From: Nautilus pompilius | Taxonomy: Eukaryota > Mollusca > Cephalopoda > Nautilida > Nautilidae | Assembly (NCBI GenBank): GCA_018389105.1 | Contig: JACATO010000599.1 | Span: forward strand, 124,001 to 188,000 | Direction: 5' to 3' | Length of the DNA stretch: 64,000 nucleotides | Part shown: positions 47,486 through 59,194 of the stretch, one piece after another | How positions within the stretch are numbered: the first letter of the stretch is position 1 | Layout: the number at the start of each line of letters is the position of its first letter | Program-made: the position numbers and the translations under genes | The notes under the pieces: model-generated | Seen by the model: the letters and a program-made list of their open reading frames with translations, nothing else | What the model was told of the DNA's origin: nothing | Database searches by the model: none

Positions 47486-48791
47486 CGAGGTCTGACAAAA
47501 AAGTATCCGACTTAATTTTTTCCCATGGGAAGTAATGATGTTAGGGAGGCAAATGTGTGCATAGTGGAGCCGCATGCCTTCATGTGCATGCATGGTTTTT
47601 GGCGGGCTTGCTGGATTCATCAGTCACTGTCAGGTAGCCATTGTGTGAGGTGCTGTACTACTTACTCGTCGCATTTTCATTTCGCCTGTGATGACAGAAC
47701 ATGTGGAGCAACGATCTTGCATCAAGTTTTGCCAAATGTTTGGAGATAACCAAGCAGAAACAATTCGCAAAATTCAACAGGCTTTTGGTGACAATGCCAT
47801 GGGTGTTACCCAAATAAAATAATGGTACAACAGGTTCAAAGATGGCCGCACATCGGTGGAGAGTGACCAGCGTTCCGGGAGGCTGTCAACAAACCGCAAT
47901 GCAGTTGTTATTGAGAAAGTGTGGACCTTGATAATGGAGGATCGTCGTTTGGGATCAGTAAAGATTCTGCACATTCAATTTTAAAGGAGGATTTGGGCTT
48001 GCGCAGAGTGGCAGCAAAATTTGTGCCCAAGCTGCCTTCTCAGGAACAACAACAACTTTGTCTTGAGGTTGCGCAGGACCTGCTGGATACTGCCAACAGG
48101 GATCCTAAGTTCCAGAATACCGTGATAACTGGAGATGAGACGCGAGTGTACGGTTATGACCTGGAAACCAAAGCCCAGTCATCACAGTGGAAGCACCCAA
48201 CGTTGCCAAGGCCCAAAAAAGCATGTCAGGTCTGGAGCAAAATCAAGGTGATTGTGACTTTTTTCTTCAACTACCGAGGTGTGTGCATCATGAATACGCA
48301 CCAGAAGGAAAAACAGTTACAAAAGAGTACTATCAGGAAGTCCTCCAACATCTTTGTGATGCAGTTTGGTGCAAGACACCGGATCTGTGGGCCTCGCAAA
48401 ACTGGCAGCTGCATCATGAAAACGCCCCGACTCATTTGTTGCAGCTGATCCAAGGTTTTTTGGCAAAGAAAGGCATTTCGCTCATTCGCCAGGCTCCCTA
48501 ATCTCCAGACATGGCTCCTTCTAACTTCTGGTTGTTCCCAAAAATGAAGATGCCACTGAAAGGCTCCCACTTTGAGAGCCAAGAGGACATTATGTGGAAT
48601 GAAACGGCAGAGCTGAGAGCTATTCCGGAAGAAGCATTCCAGACATGCTTCGAACAGTGGAAGGATTGCTGGGCTAAGTGTGTGTGGAGGCACAAGGGGC
48701 CTACTTCGAAGGGGATTAGCAATTTAACCCAACCAAATACGTAATTCTTTTTTTCGCAGCCTAAGGTCTGATACTTTTTCGACAGACCTCG
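47486..48791 (+). mobile_element. mariner transposon, full length but inactive
   Basis: Left end CGAGGTCTGACAAAAAAGTA, right end on the minus strand CGAGGTCTGTCGAAAAAGTA: inverted repeats of at least 20 bases with two mismatches. The left end is preceded by TA; the right flank is CA, presumably a mutated TA. The 1306-bp length is standard for mariner elements, and the plus strand carries a recognisable but broken transposase. Confidence 0.93.
47691..48744 (+). pseudogene. mariner transposase (DD34D type), broken
   Basis: The start ATG at 47691 gives MTEHVEQRSCIKFCQMFGDN, the N-terminal helix-turn-helix of the family. A stop at 47820-47822 interrupts QIK.WYNRFKDGR. A short deletion near 47950 joins MEDRRL to GISKDSAHSIL. 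The first catalytic D is in VITGDETRVYGYD. A frameshift near 48290 moves the rest to another frame: HHEYAPEGKTVTKEYYQEVL, then LHHENAPTH where the expected HDN has D replaced by E, and after a stop SPDMAPSNFWLFPKMKMPLK with the third D. It ends near 48744. The second catalytic residue is thus altered in addition to stops and frameshifts. Similar proteins are commonly annotated as SETMAR- or GVQW3-like in animal genomes. Confidence 0.92.
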
Positions 48792-48853
48792 CATGTTCAG
48801 AATTTTAATCTACCCAGTTACGTTTTCCCTTCTAAACATATGCACTACATACC

Positions 48854-49069
48854 TTACCTGTGTCTCATGCGTGGCATGGCTTTGCTGATGTAAGCAGTCC
48901 TACAGGAATGACATTTTTTACCCCGAAACACTACATGCGATCTATCAAGAATGAGAATTTTGTCCTTAAATGGAAACAGAGAACCAGTTGTATTAGCAAA
49001 ATAAGTTCTGAGATCTAATTCTAAAGTATGGAAAACTTTGATTTTCATTTTATTTAAATGGTATGACAA
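48854..49069 (-). pseudogene. Penelope-like element, GIY-YIG end, fragment
   Basis: A 71-codon minus-strand frame reads ...VFHTLELDLRTYFANTTGSL, FPFKDKI, then SHVVFRG.KCHSCRTAYISK. It resembles the junction in Penelope proteins where the RT is followed by the zinc-binding start of the GIY-YIG endonuclease (pattern LRxYFxxKDKIPxxxxSxVVYxFxCxxCxAxYIGxTxR). The reading matches in order but the glycine-rich GIY motif itself is changed (AYISK), so the nuclease would be dead. It is only a fragment; the RT domain is not next to it. Confidence 0.55.
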
Positions 49070-50424
49070 GAGTAACTGTAATTAAAAGAAATATTATAGG
49101 AATACAAGATGGAATTACAGAGTGGGTAACCCATTTTGCATCAAGAACTTAGTAATAAATTCAAGCTGAATATGAAAGTTGACTGAGGAAAATTGATCTC
49201 ATAGGCTTAAAGATCAAAACACTTTTTGTGCCTGGGATCAGTAAACTTAATTGTATACAATTTCATAGCCAAATCACTAACAGAAGATTTCCAATAAGCA
49301 GATATGCTAAAATCTTGGAACTCCCAATGTATAATAAGTGTATCGGAAAAAGGAAAGTCAAAAGTGACAAGAAATACTTAACCAAGGCAAATTTTGTTTG
49401 GAATACGGCAGGTACTCTTAAACGTGCAGCCCAGTGTCTTTAAGAATATAATTGCAATAATTAGGTAACCTTGGAGGATACAGCTGATTGGTTTTCTCAG
49501 ATTTGGTTAGCTATCATTCGCACAAGTTCGTATAAAGCTTAGCCCTATGAATAAGGATAAGATTAGAAATTGAGGGTACTTATGTTGTTTATATTTAATG
49601 TTAAAATTTATCAACTTTTTTGTGAATTTAGTGTTTTTTCTTTTTTTTTTTGAGAATTTTGACCAAGTTTTGATTAGCTAATTTAATTGGGAAAAAAAAT
49701 ATGTATAATCTGATTTGATTTTAATTTGCAGTAAGTTCCCCTCTTTATACAGGGAGAGGATGTGTTTCTTAAAAAGTGCACATAAACCATATTTGCAAAA
49801 AAGCAAATACTACTTCAGGGTTAGGGATGCATACTGCACTGCCCCTGATTCTATGTCCACTAAAACAATAACAAAATAGCAGTGGTGTAGTACATGTATG
49901 GGAATAATAATAATAAAAAAAAATATGTCAGCTACTTTAGTTTTATTTGTGTACCAACAGAAACTTAAGCTCATGGGGATGATGTGGTATTGCAAAGTTC
50001 ATTGTGTACATGGAGCATGGCTATTATATGTTGTCATTGCTGATCATCGGTAGTGTGATGCCAAGAGATCTTGGCAAGGAGCTGATAGATGAGTGGCTAG
50101 GTTGTGGAAGTGATACAAGTGTTTGGGCGGATTTTGATGGGGTGCAAAGATGCAGGAGGTTTCAGTGTGTTTTTGATGGGCTGAGAGGTCGCTCGAAGAA
50201 CTGCAAGGTGCCAGACAGCTTGGCCAATTGCCACTTTTTATTGTAGATTTCCTTGTAGGGAAGAGCAGTGTTCGGTTTGTTTAAACCCCAGGCTCTTTTC
50301 CAGTCTAGTGTCCATGTCAAGTGTGGCTTTGAAAAAAAAAAGTGTTGAATTTTTTTTTAATGTTAAGTCCATAAAACTTCTAGAACTATCTCTTTGTAGT
50401 CGTCTTGTTGATCATCATCATCTT
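49070..50424. other. No recognised gene
   Basis: AT-rich sequence. The open frames of 71 codons at 49228 and 80 codons at 50004 on the plus strand show no known domain. Nothing else can be supported. Confidence 0.4.
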
Positions 50425-51690
50425 TTGTTATTTTCTTGAGGCTATGTATGCAAATCAAGGAGTTCAAACACATTTGCGTTCTCAAAGTCTGCAAAGCCAT
50501 CCCTGCCAACCTCTCATCCTAGTCGCACGATATCTCCCACTGCATTTGAAAGTCTTTGAAAACCCTTTAAGTCATTAACTCATTCTTTCCATAGAGCTTT
50601 CCATGAAAAGTGGTAGGTTTGATTTCGACCCATAGCCTTGACGTTCTTGATAGCATCCTTAATATTATAATCCTTCCACCAGCCATGAATGTCTGGCTTG
50701 TTTGGTCCATCTGTGTCAACTAGCAGCTGGGATATCGTTCTTCTGAGATCCCCTCTGGTCTAGAGATTATAGCAGTGAGATGGTATTAGGGGGGGGCAAA
50801 AAGAGAACATCGACTTTAGGGTGGATGTGTATCAGGTGTTTTGGGTGTCCTGGGGCATTATCTTGGACAAGGAGCACTTTGAATTCAAGGTTAGACTCCA
50901 TGCAGTAGCATTCAGCATCCGTGATAAAATGGTTTGTGAACAAATTTTTTTCAAATCTGACCAGTCACCCAAGCTACCTTATTAGAAGCCCATTTAATAT
51001 GCTCTTGCTGAGTTTATTAAGTGCATGTGTGGATTCATGAAGTGGCACATGCAGAACGGATTAATCTTGTAGTTCCCCATGGCATTGCCACATAACATTA
51101 GCATCAGTCTGTCCTTGGCTGCTTTGAATCCGGATGCTACTCTCTCCTTGCTGATGTAAGTTCTTTTGGTAATCCATTTTCAAAAACACCCAGTCTTGTC
51201 TGTGTTAAACACTGGTCTTGGGTTATAACCTACTTAAATCACAGTTCTTGACTTCTCCGGAAACTTGGCAGTAGCCCTGTGGTTGGCACTAGCTGACTTT
51301 CCACAGATATTTGCCTTACTTTGGTGGCTAGAAATTTATTGAACCACCCCGCATTAAATAGCTCTTGTATTCCTCCTCCAAATAAGCTGGTTGTAAATCT
51401 GCTAATCTGGACCAGTGAGTTGTTGAGATCTATCTTTTGCTGATTCTGGTCTTCTATCCAGAATCTAAGCAACTTCATCAGTCTGGTAGTTATTTTTTTC
51501 CAAATGAGGGTGTTGAAGTACTCTCAGAACTTTTGATCTTCTTGGCATACTTCTATCATTCGTATGGTTATCTCGCTGAGGTTAAAAGCTTGACTGACCA
51601 CTGAAGGTCCTTTGCCACCATCCAAAATTTTAAAATGTCCAATTTTACCTTTAAAGTTAGCATAGTCCTTTCTTTTTCATTTTGGGAAAG
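50425..51690 (-). pseudogene. Tigger1-like (pogo family) transposase, strongly decayed
   Basis: Read from about 51680 downwards on the minus strand across several frames. The N terminus gives MLTLKVKLDIL and QAFNLSEITIRMIEV, as in KRKMLTLKEKLDIL of Tigger1-type proteins. Then come LLRFWIEDQNQQKIDLN, WFNKFLA, and VFNTDKTGCF with the first catalytic D. RTYISKERVASGFKAAKDRL and MLMLCGNAMGNYKINP follow, then KVLLVQDNAPGHPKHL with the second D. The block PPNTxSLxQPLDQ is visible only as PPLIPSHC with the next bases in another frame. The C-terminal part reads WKDYNIKDAIKNVKA and VNDLKGFQRL. At least six stops or frameshifts are present. It is a different lineage from the Tigger at 25392, and no terminal repeats could be assigned. 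Confidence 0.85.
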
Positions 51691-52596
51691 GTAAAATTCT
51701 TGGAGAAATGCTTTCACTTGCTACAATGAACAATGCAAGACTGAGCAAACATGAAGGCTGGTTTCCATTGTGCATAGCTTGTCACCTGTCACCTCATTGT
51801 ATAGACATACGTGTGTCAAGGGGCTCTCTGAATGGTTTCTCTAGTTTGTGGAGAAATTTTGTCCCAAGATTGTTTCATTAACCACTTGAGTAATGCCTTG
51901 TACATGATGTCACTCTTCACCTGACCTCATAATAGCAAATTTTGTTTGCAGGTAAGGGTCTTCATGTAAAACAAAACTTCTGGACAACAGTCCTATCATA
52001 ATGATTAAATGGACATTTAACTGATAAGGTGTCAGAATGACATTTTTAAGTTCAAATAAATAATTTCAGAACAATTGTTTAGTGACAGAACCATCTCATT
52101 GTTGCCTCCAAGAGCATAATGTCAAACATTCTTGCACCCAATGCCCAATGCATCTGTAGGAATTAGAATAAACTTTAAATAGTAATAAAATTGTATAAGT
52201 TATGGAAAAGCTTACTACTACCCCTGTATTTAGTTTTGTCAAAGCAATATGACAAAAATAGAATAACAAAGAAAGGTAAAAATACCATTGTTGTGTTTGA
52301 ACATTTTAGAAATTTTTATCAGTAATTTCTGGAATAAAAGGAAGAGTAATAATTGATTTTAACCAAGTCTTCTACTGAAAGGGAGGGAATTTTAATATGA
52401 AAATAATTTGTTAATAATTACATTAGGTTAAGAATTTCTTTTTGGTACTTGATGAGCATGCTCAATTTTGCTGGATAATCTCTTGCAATTACAGCTTTGA
52501 AGGGATTTTCTGAAATGCTGGAGTAATTATTTGGTACTAGGAGAGCAATTGGTACAGAACCCTAAAGTATGTTGACATGCACATAACTTCTTGGTA
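51691..52596. other. No recognised gene
   Basis: Unassigned sequence between the Tigger relic and a SINE. The Tigger element's outer end probably lies in the first few hundred bases but I could not identify it. Confidence 0.4.
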
Positions 52597-52760
52597 GTGT
52601 GGCAGTAAGTCCAGGGATGGACTGCTCGGCTGAAGGGGCCCTGGTTTGAATCAGTCAGAATCAGCTCGGTCTTGCGCTACCTCTACGGTATGGTATCTTT
52701 TCATGCTTCCTGTAGCAGCTGTTTTATATTAATGTGCACAAGACTCTGTGCTGGGTCATG
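52597..52760 (+). repeat. tRNA-derived SINE
   Basis: Plus-strand head GTGTGGCAGTAAGTCCAGGG with an A-box-like region, and CCTGGTTTGAATCAG (about 52639-52653) as B box (GGTTTGAATC against GGTTCGANTC). The distance between boxes is tRNA-like. A body follows to about 52760. The B box is close to that of the minus-strand copy at 4150-4297, so the two may belong to one family with different bodies. Confidence 0.6.
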
Positions 52761-54899
52761 CTGGCTACGACTATTTCGCCAATATTTGTGTAAAAAAACT
52801 TTCTTTTTTTTTTCTTGAGAGGAAACATTTATAAATTTTATTCGGTTCATTTTATTGGTTTTCCGCTTTGAAATGTGTCTCTCTCTCTCCCACTGTGTTC
52901 GCGACTGGTGCGCACACACATACACACACTGCCCGGATGACTTTGGATTTCTTTAGACTATCCTTGGCTCTTCTGTCAGCAACCTGGAGAATAGGCATGA
53001 TGTCAGCAGATCTGATTCTGCGCGCCAGTCCGGATGTTTGCTGCATAATAGGGGGAAGGAAAAAAATCCTATAGGGTTTCTGCAGTTCGTCCACAAATCC
53101 GCACGGACAGCTTCTTTATTATTTTTGTCTCTCCCAGATATATTTTACAATGTCGTACAAGCAGTGGCATTCACGAGGAAGAAAAAAAACTAACACTGGT
53201 AGAAATAACTCAGCGGATGCTCTGTGATTATGTAGATAGCTTGAAGTGATAACGACATCATGAGTTAATGGTCTGTGTTCTGACAAATGGTTTATTGGGT
53301 TTAGGTGTTAAAAAAACAGCCAGGTGTTTTTGTATGGTTTTTAATGTGAATGCCAATATATTTGTGTGTTTATTATTATTTCTTTTCAAAACAAAGAGCC
53401 CCATTATCTATTTAGGTGGTGTGTTGTGGTCCTTTAGGCTAAAATTTGAAACAAAATATAAATCATTGTTCATTACAATACTGCAAGATGCAAACAATAG
53501 CTTTCTGATATTATGGCTAATCACCATTTCTTTTCGTGAGAAAAAAGAAATATTTTTCTTAAAAGCACTTTCCACTTATTTTGGTAATATTCAACACTAA
53601 AGTAGGTAAATCTTCTGAACTAATAAATATTTATCTAATATAAAAATATATATGAAACTGTTTCGTGCGTGTGTGCGTTTTTTGCATTTAAAAATCTGAA
53701 ATCCATGTCATACGATCATTTTATTACCCATTGCTGCTGGAAATGTCAAGTACCTCTGCATTTAGATCATAAAATTACACTTTTCATGTGATATATCTGT
53801 ATGAAAGACACAAGAGAATAGTATAGCATTTACCAATTTTGTTTGAAACAATTGCTTCTGTGAACGTTTCTTGTCATTCTTTGATCAAAATGTGCAAAGA
53901 AATTCCATGGCATTTTCCATGTGCTACAAGTCTGAAAATGTCGTCTCTTTTTTCTTCCAAGGAATGTGAAAGTACTGCATGATTTTTAACAGTATACAGA
54001 TGACAGCCACAGTGGCACACTAAGAGTCAGGAAAGAAAACCATTTTTTGAGTTGCAAAGTTGTCCGCGGGTCAGTTGGTAGAGGGGATGAGAACAAAACG
54101 TTATATTTTTGGCCTAAGTTGGCTAAAACCAGTTACAGTGGGGACATAAATTTCTGCAGGTAGAACCAACTGTTTCTAATGATGTATGAAGGTGAAGTGA
54201 ACCTTTAATGCCTCAGAGAGAAAGAGATTTGTTCCTAGGAATCAGAACTTGGGAATATTAGTGAACAAAGACACATTCAAACTCTTATGGTTTTCAGAAA
54301 AGAAGCTAACTACTGTACATCTTTAAAAAAAATCAACTTTTTTTTTGAAGAAGAAAACAGAACTTTTTAACATTGTGACAAACAAGAGGAGAAATGATGG
54401 AACCAAACATTTTGCCAAGTTGATACATTGCTTAATTATAATTGTTGGAGCATGTAAAAAAGCCAAAAAAACATGCAAAAGAGATGTCACCACCATTTAA
54501 ATGAAAATATGAACTTTGGCCCAAAATATTACTTTGAACATTTGCTAAGGAAATTTGATATATTTTAACTTTTCCATAGTGTGAGAGAATTCCAAATGTG
54601 AGATATTCTTTTCATTACTTAGAATAAATTCATTTATATATGTAGCATTTCTAACACTTGACAAATGGGGATACAAATTAGTGGATAAAATTCAGTTTGA
54701 CAGAGCTGGTTGCTGAAACATTTACACACCTGTAGAGTGTATATTACCTGGTATTTTTGCACACAGCAATAGGAAAAATACTATAGCATATATCCTTACT
54801 TTTATTTGTTAATTATGTCTATTGTAGCATGAATACTTCTGCCAAATAGACATCTAACAGTTATATTTTGACGGTATTAATATTTAGTCCGACCACTCT
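52761..54899. other. No recognised gene
   Basis: A (TC)/(CA)-containing piece at 52878-52928 explains the two overlapping open frames there. A short frame starting at 53151 (MSYKQWHSRG...) follows an acceptor-like TTTTTGTCTCTCCCAG, but it is only 25 codons and has no known family. Otherwise AT-rich. Confidence 0.4.
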
Positions 54900-55190
54900 T
54901 AGCCTTACTAATAGGTTTCAGATGTTAAAAAAAAATGGAATGGAGGAAATCTAAGTTTACCAATACTTTGTTGAGATTTAGTTCCATTCTTTGATACTGG
55001 CAGTTTTTAAATAATTTTCTTTTGTGTCAGTGTAAAAGTAAACATTCAGTTGGGGTTGGATCTGAAGCCTGTACAGGCCAATCCCACCATCTTCATATTT
55101 ATTTTTATGAAAATGTTAACATTTCTGTTTTTATGGTGCTTTGGGTCATTATCCATCCTCCTGGAAAATAATTTCCTCCTGATTGTTTTC
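54900..55190 (-). pseudogene. Second Tc1-like transposase fragment
   Basis: On the minus strand, from about 55165 downwards, the translation gives FQEDG then NDPKHHKNRNVNIFIKINMK, then MVGLACTGFRSNPN. This follows the Tc1 pattern FQQDNDPKHTSK...KMEWPAQSPDLNP, with the second catalytic D in the expected place but the end of the block (the E) mutated. The plus-strand wording (GGGTCATTATCCATCCTCCT) is also typical of Tc1-like relics. It belongs to a lineage other than the element at 1005-2550. Ends were not identified. Confidence 0.6.
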
Positions 55191-58100
55191 CTTCCCATGG
55201 GTCTCTATATATGCATCAACATTCTGTGTTTAAATAGCTGGCTCAATATTTGTTTGGAACCCCCCTCCCACTTCTGTGCCACAGTAAACAATACATAACA
55301 TAAAACCAGAGATCTTCACAATGCTTCTTTGTTCCTTTCTTGTATTTCTTAGAGTCACCAAAGAACAGTACGAGGGCAACACCCACTTTAGCTGGTTGCC
55401 TAAATGTTTATCGATGTACCTGTTATGGCAAAAGACTGATTAATCTGAGGTAGGTGAGATTGATTTTTGATTTAACGTATCTGTAGCTACTTATGGCTTA
55501 AAAAGGAATTTTTTTTTTGTTGCTACGACCCCGAGGCTGGTAAGATGACAAATGGTTGCATCTGGTGGGGAAAAAAAAGATAGAAAAAAGCTTAACCTTG
55601 GAAAGCATATTATATGTAAATTAATATATTTCTTTTTTTGCATGTGATTTATTGATGTTTCAGAAAAATGCTTTTTTGTATTCTGCCAAAGTTGGCCAAT
55701 AAGGGTAATGCTGTTTCAGCAGCTATGTGTGTTTGTTGTAATTTTGTTCCATGGCCTAGCTATAGCTGGGAGCAAATTGTCATCAGAGTGCCATACTGTG
55801 TTTGGTAGCTTCATCATGCAAGCATTTGTGGCACCAGTGTTTTTTGCAAATATATGGATTTACCTAATAGCCCTAACTTTTGCAGTTTCATCTCACCCAG
55901 AGACAGAAGGCCATTTGCAGCACCTCCATTAGAATTGTCACATGGCTCAAGATTGCGTTAAACTCTGCCAAGGATCATATGCTGCCAGCTACAAACGAAT
56001 AAGTGACAATAGCTGTACAAGAGGTTTTGTTCAGTGTAGATCAGATAGAAACTCATTTTTTCCTTCTATTTCCCCCCTGTTTATCTGTGACTTGTTCCAC
56101 CAAACCCATTTATTTTCTCAAGTTACCTTTAGATGATCACCAATTATTTGAAAAGTCACTTTAAGTGTACATATTCATTCTCTGCTTCATATTAGATATG
56201 TCACAACCAGGTTTTCCTGATTCCTTTACTTTGCACTTTTTGGTCAGATCTGAGCTTACCCCTATCATTGATGATGTACTTTTTAGCCCTTTCTTTATAT
56301 ATATACATTTTTTTCTTTCACTTTGTGTATCTAAAAAAAAGGGTCATGTCAATATATCACGTTGATCTCCAGTGGGGTTTGAAATATTTTAAAATCTATC
56401 CTAAGTATCTGAGTATCTGACAAATACGAAACTTTAAAACAACAGAAAGGAGCTCCGATTTCAGAACCATAGGTCTTAAGTGATTGTGCACATAGCCTAC
56501 TGTGAATATGATTTGAATCCATCAATAATTTGGAAAATGGTGCTACAGAGTAGCTGTATGAAAACTCATGACTGCCTGCGAGTAGAAGCAGGCGAAATAT
56601 CTGCCAGTCTTTGAAAGCAGATGTGAGACTAATTCCTTTGCCATTGCACAGGTCCTTGCTATGCATTTTAAATGTTTCTTTTCACCAAACCTTTCTTTTT
56701 TCTCTCTTTGAGTGTTTTACGTTATCTGCTGTACGGATCTGGTACCTAAACATTTGAAAGCAGTCAGTGACGATTAGTTAGGAAGGTTGTCAAATCCAAT
56801 GGATTTAAAAAAAGAAACAGATCACATAAATAAACGCACATACATTATAGCCACTTTAAATTAATGTGAAGAATATTATGTCATACGAACGCCGTTGTTA
56901 AATAAGTTATTTGGTGCAGTTTGTACATTGAGCTCGATTTAGAATTCCACTGCACAAGTTTTTTTTTTAAATGACTAAACATCAGCTTTAATTAATTCCA
57001 AAAAAATAAAAAAGATAATTTTAAAGATGTGACATCTAAATTATTTGCTTGATTAGATCTTGAGAAGGGAAAAATCCTCCAGGCTTTAAAATATCTTTGA
57101 TTAAATCAAATACATTAAGTAAAAAGAAAACAGAAATAATATCAGACTTTATTGAACCATGTAATGGAAATTCAAAAACAAATATAAACTACCATTACCA
57201 TTAACAAATTATGCAAGCTTATAATTCTGCAGTTGAACTTTCCTCTTTTTTTTTTGATTTTTAAAATACAATAGAATATTTGATAATGTTAGGTTACTAT
57301 TTTGAAAAATTTAGATTATGGATTAAATGCTTCGAAGTATTTAATTAATTTCTTGGAGTTAAAATGCTGTCATTAAAGGTTACTAAATAATTTCATCTTG
57401 CATTCCATCTACACTTTTCAACAAACTATTTTAACAGTGAATACTGCAAATGGCGTTGTTTTCATGAGCCGAAATCTTCCTGTAGAAATTAAATGAAATG
57501 GAACAGGATGATTTAAAATCTGTAGCATTGGTTTAGAGCAAGCTGTATCTAGCACTAGAAATAAAGGATTTTGAGTTGGGGCCATTACAGAGGGTATCTA
57601 GCATAGAACCACTGGTGCTTCAGTTTTCCTTTTATCAGTAAGTGAGGTGTACAAAACAGATGAATACACAGGGATCTGATTCTTCAGCAATTTTATAGCT
57701 CAAACCTGTTATGTTTGCAGGTCAGAGTTCATACAGGCACTTGGAATGGTTTCTTATTTTCTGAAAAGGGGGCAAAGTTCTGGAAATTTGTAAATACATT
57801 CATTCATGTCCTTGAAAGTTACTAGAAGTTCAATATCCCACGTTTTGTTTAAATCTAAAAAAAAGAAAAAAAGGTTGTGCTTTGATCGGGTATCTGTGAG
57901 ACATTAAAAGGAAACCTGGCCAGATACCATTATGATGATGCTGCTGTTTCGATGGCACAGTACATATAGTGTGCCAGTGCCTAGCGATGCTTCTGGAATC
58001 ATTAAAAAAAAAATAATAGTGGAAGTATATTTGAAATTAAATAAGTAAAATGAATTTAAAAGTGACAAAATTAACTTTATTCTAAAATTGATTTTACCAC

Positions 58101-58289
58101 AAATTTAAGTCTACACAATAATTTAACATAATAAATTTAAGTCACAAATGTTACTCAATATTGTTATTGTTTGCTAATCTTTGAAGATCTGTTATGTCCC
58201 TGCTGTTATAATCTGTAGTAATTTCGAATATCTGCTCATCTGCATCTCCATTTTTTTTTTTTTTTTCAATTTTTGTGGTGGATGGTGAC
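55191..58289. other. Long stretch without recognised gene
   Basis: About 3 kb of AT-rich DNA. The open frames at 55708 (74 codons), 55942 (64 codons) and 56349-56666 on minus (105 codons) show no domain that I recognise. T and A runs are common. Confidence 0.45.
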
Positions 58290-58820
58290 CTGCCACAAAT
58301 TGTTTGTAATATATATTGCACCCATGATTCACTTTATGGAGGCCATCTCTGACTCTCCATATTGTTGGATGTATCATTCCCAGATTGGCCTGTATCCTCT
58401 GCGTGGTTATTGGTCTCCTGCCTTCTCTGTTGAGGACCCTGTTGTAATATGATCCAATTTCTGGTGAAGACATTACCAGACATCTTCCATTTCCTCAGCA
58501 AGCTGGAAGGCCTACATAATAGTCTTCAAACCAACAAGCAAGGCTGTAGCTGCAGTTCTCCTGGAAGTTCTGCCAATGTGTCTATGGCCTCATCCAAGTC
58601 TTCAGTAGACACAAATGTGAGTGCAGTGGTCATTTTTGCACTCAATGCAAAATCAGACATCTATTGTTATACCTGTGATACAACTGCAATTCACATGGTT
58701 CATATTTTGATTAAGATGAAAAAAAGAGCATCTGTTGAGATTCAAATCAGGAAAGGTAACCTTTACTGCAGTGAATACTGCATTTTCAAAATCACATGAA
58801 TCAGATTCTAGGGAAACTTC
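58290..58820 (-). pseudogene. Second MULE-type transposase relic
   Basis: Minus strand, from about 58810 downwards: CDFENAVFTAVKVTFPDLNL then NRCSFFHLNQNMNH, matching the MULE block DFExAxxxAxxxxFPxxxxxGCxFHxxQ. About 350 bases further on, ETNNHAE and in the next frame QANLGMIHPTIWRVRDGLHK match the block RTNNxxEGxHxxLxxxxGxxHPxIWxxIxxL. The catalytic centre upstream (WxxDGTF) was not recognised here. A FLYWCH finger is also not visible. The relic at 14285-15421 retains the complementary WFCDGTF and FLYWCH blocks; the overlap is too small to say whether they are the same family. Confidence 0.72.
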
Positions 58821-59189
58821 AAGTTCAAATGTTTTGCGAGTTGGAAGAGTCTTATGTGTTCCTTGGCTTGTTAGGTAGCAAAGTATAATATACTGGATGA
58901 GTACCACTTAAACTTTCTGCAAGTTTGATGTATAGCTGCAAAAATTATACTTCTATATTCTCTCTCTCACTCATTTTATTCTTCATTGTCCATTGTCTTT
59001 TACTTTAAATCCACATGCTATCACATCCTGGACAAACAAACTTGTGGCAAATAGTCCCATTTCAGTTGTGGGGGGTTCTTGTGTTTGATATTTAAAAATA
59101 TGTATTTAGGATTCCTGAACCGGATTTTAGTGGCAGAGAACGCCATCCACGTGAGGGATGGATATCACCTAAATCAGAGCAGTGCTAAT
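58821..59189. other. No recognised gene
   Basis: Unassigned DNA between the MULE relic and the 3' end of the LINE; it may include the LINE's non-coding tail. Confidence 0.4.
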
Positions 59190-59194
59190 CTAAC

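Noticed and set aside
52852-53094. Overlapping frames on both strands near 53000
   Set aside because: Driven by a CT/CA-rich piece; no conserved domain and no consistent splice structure.
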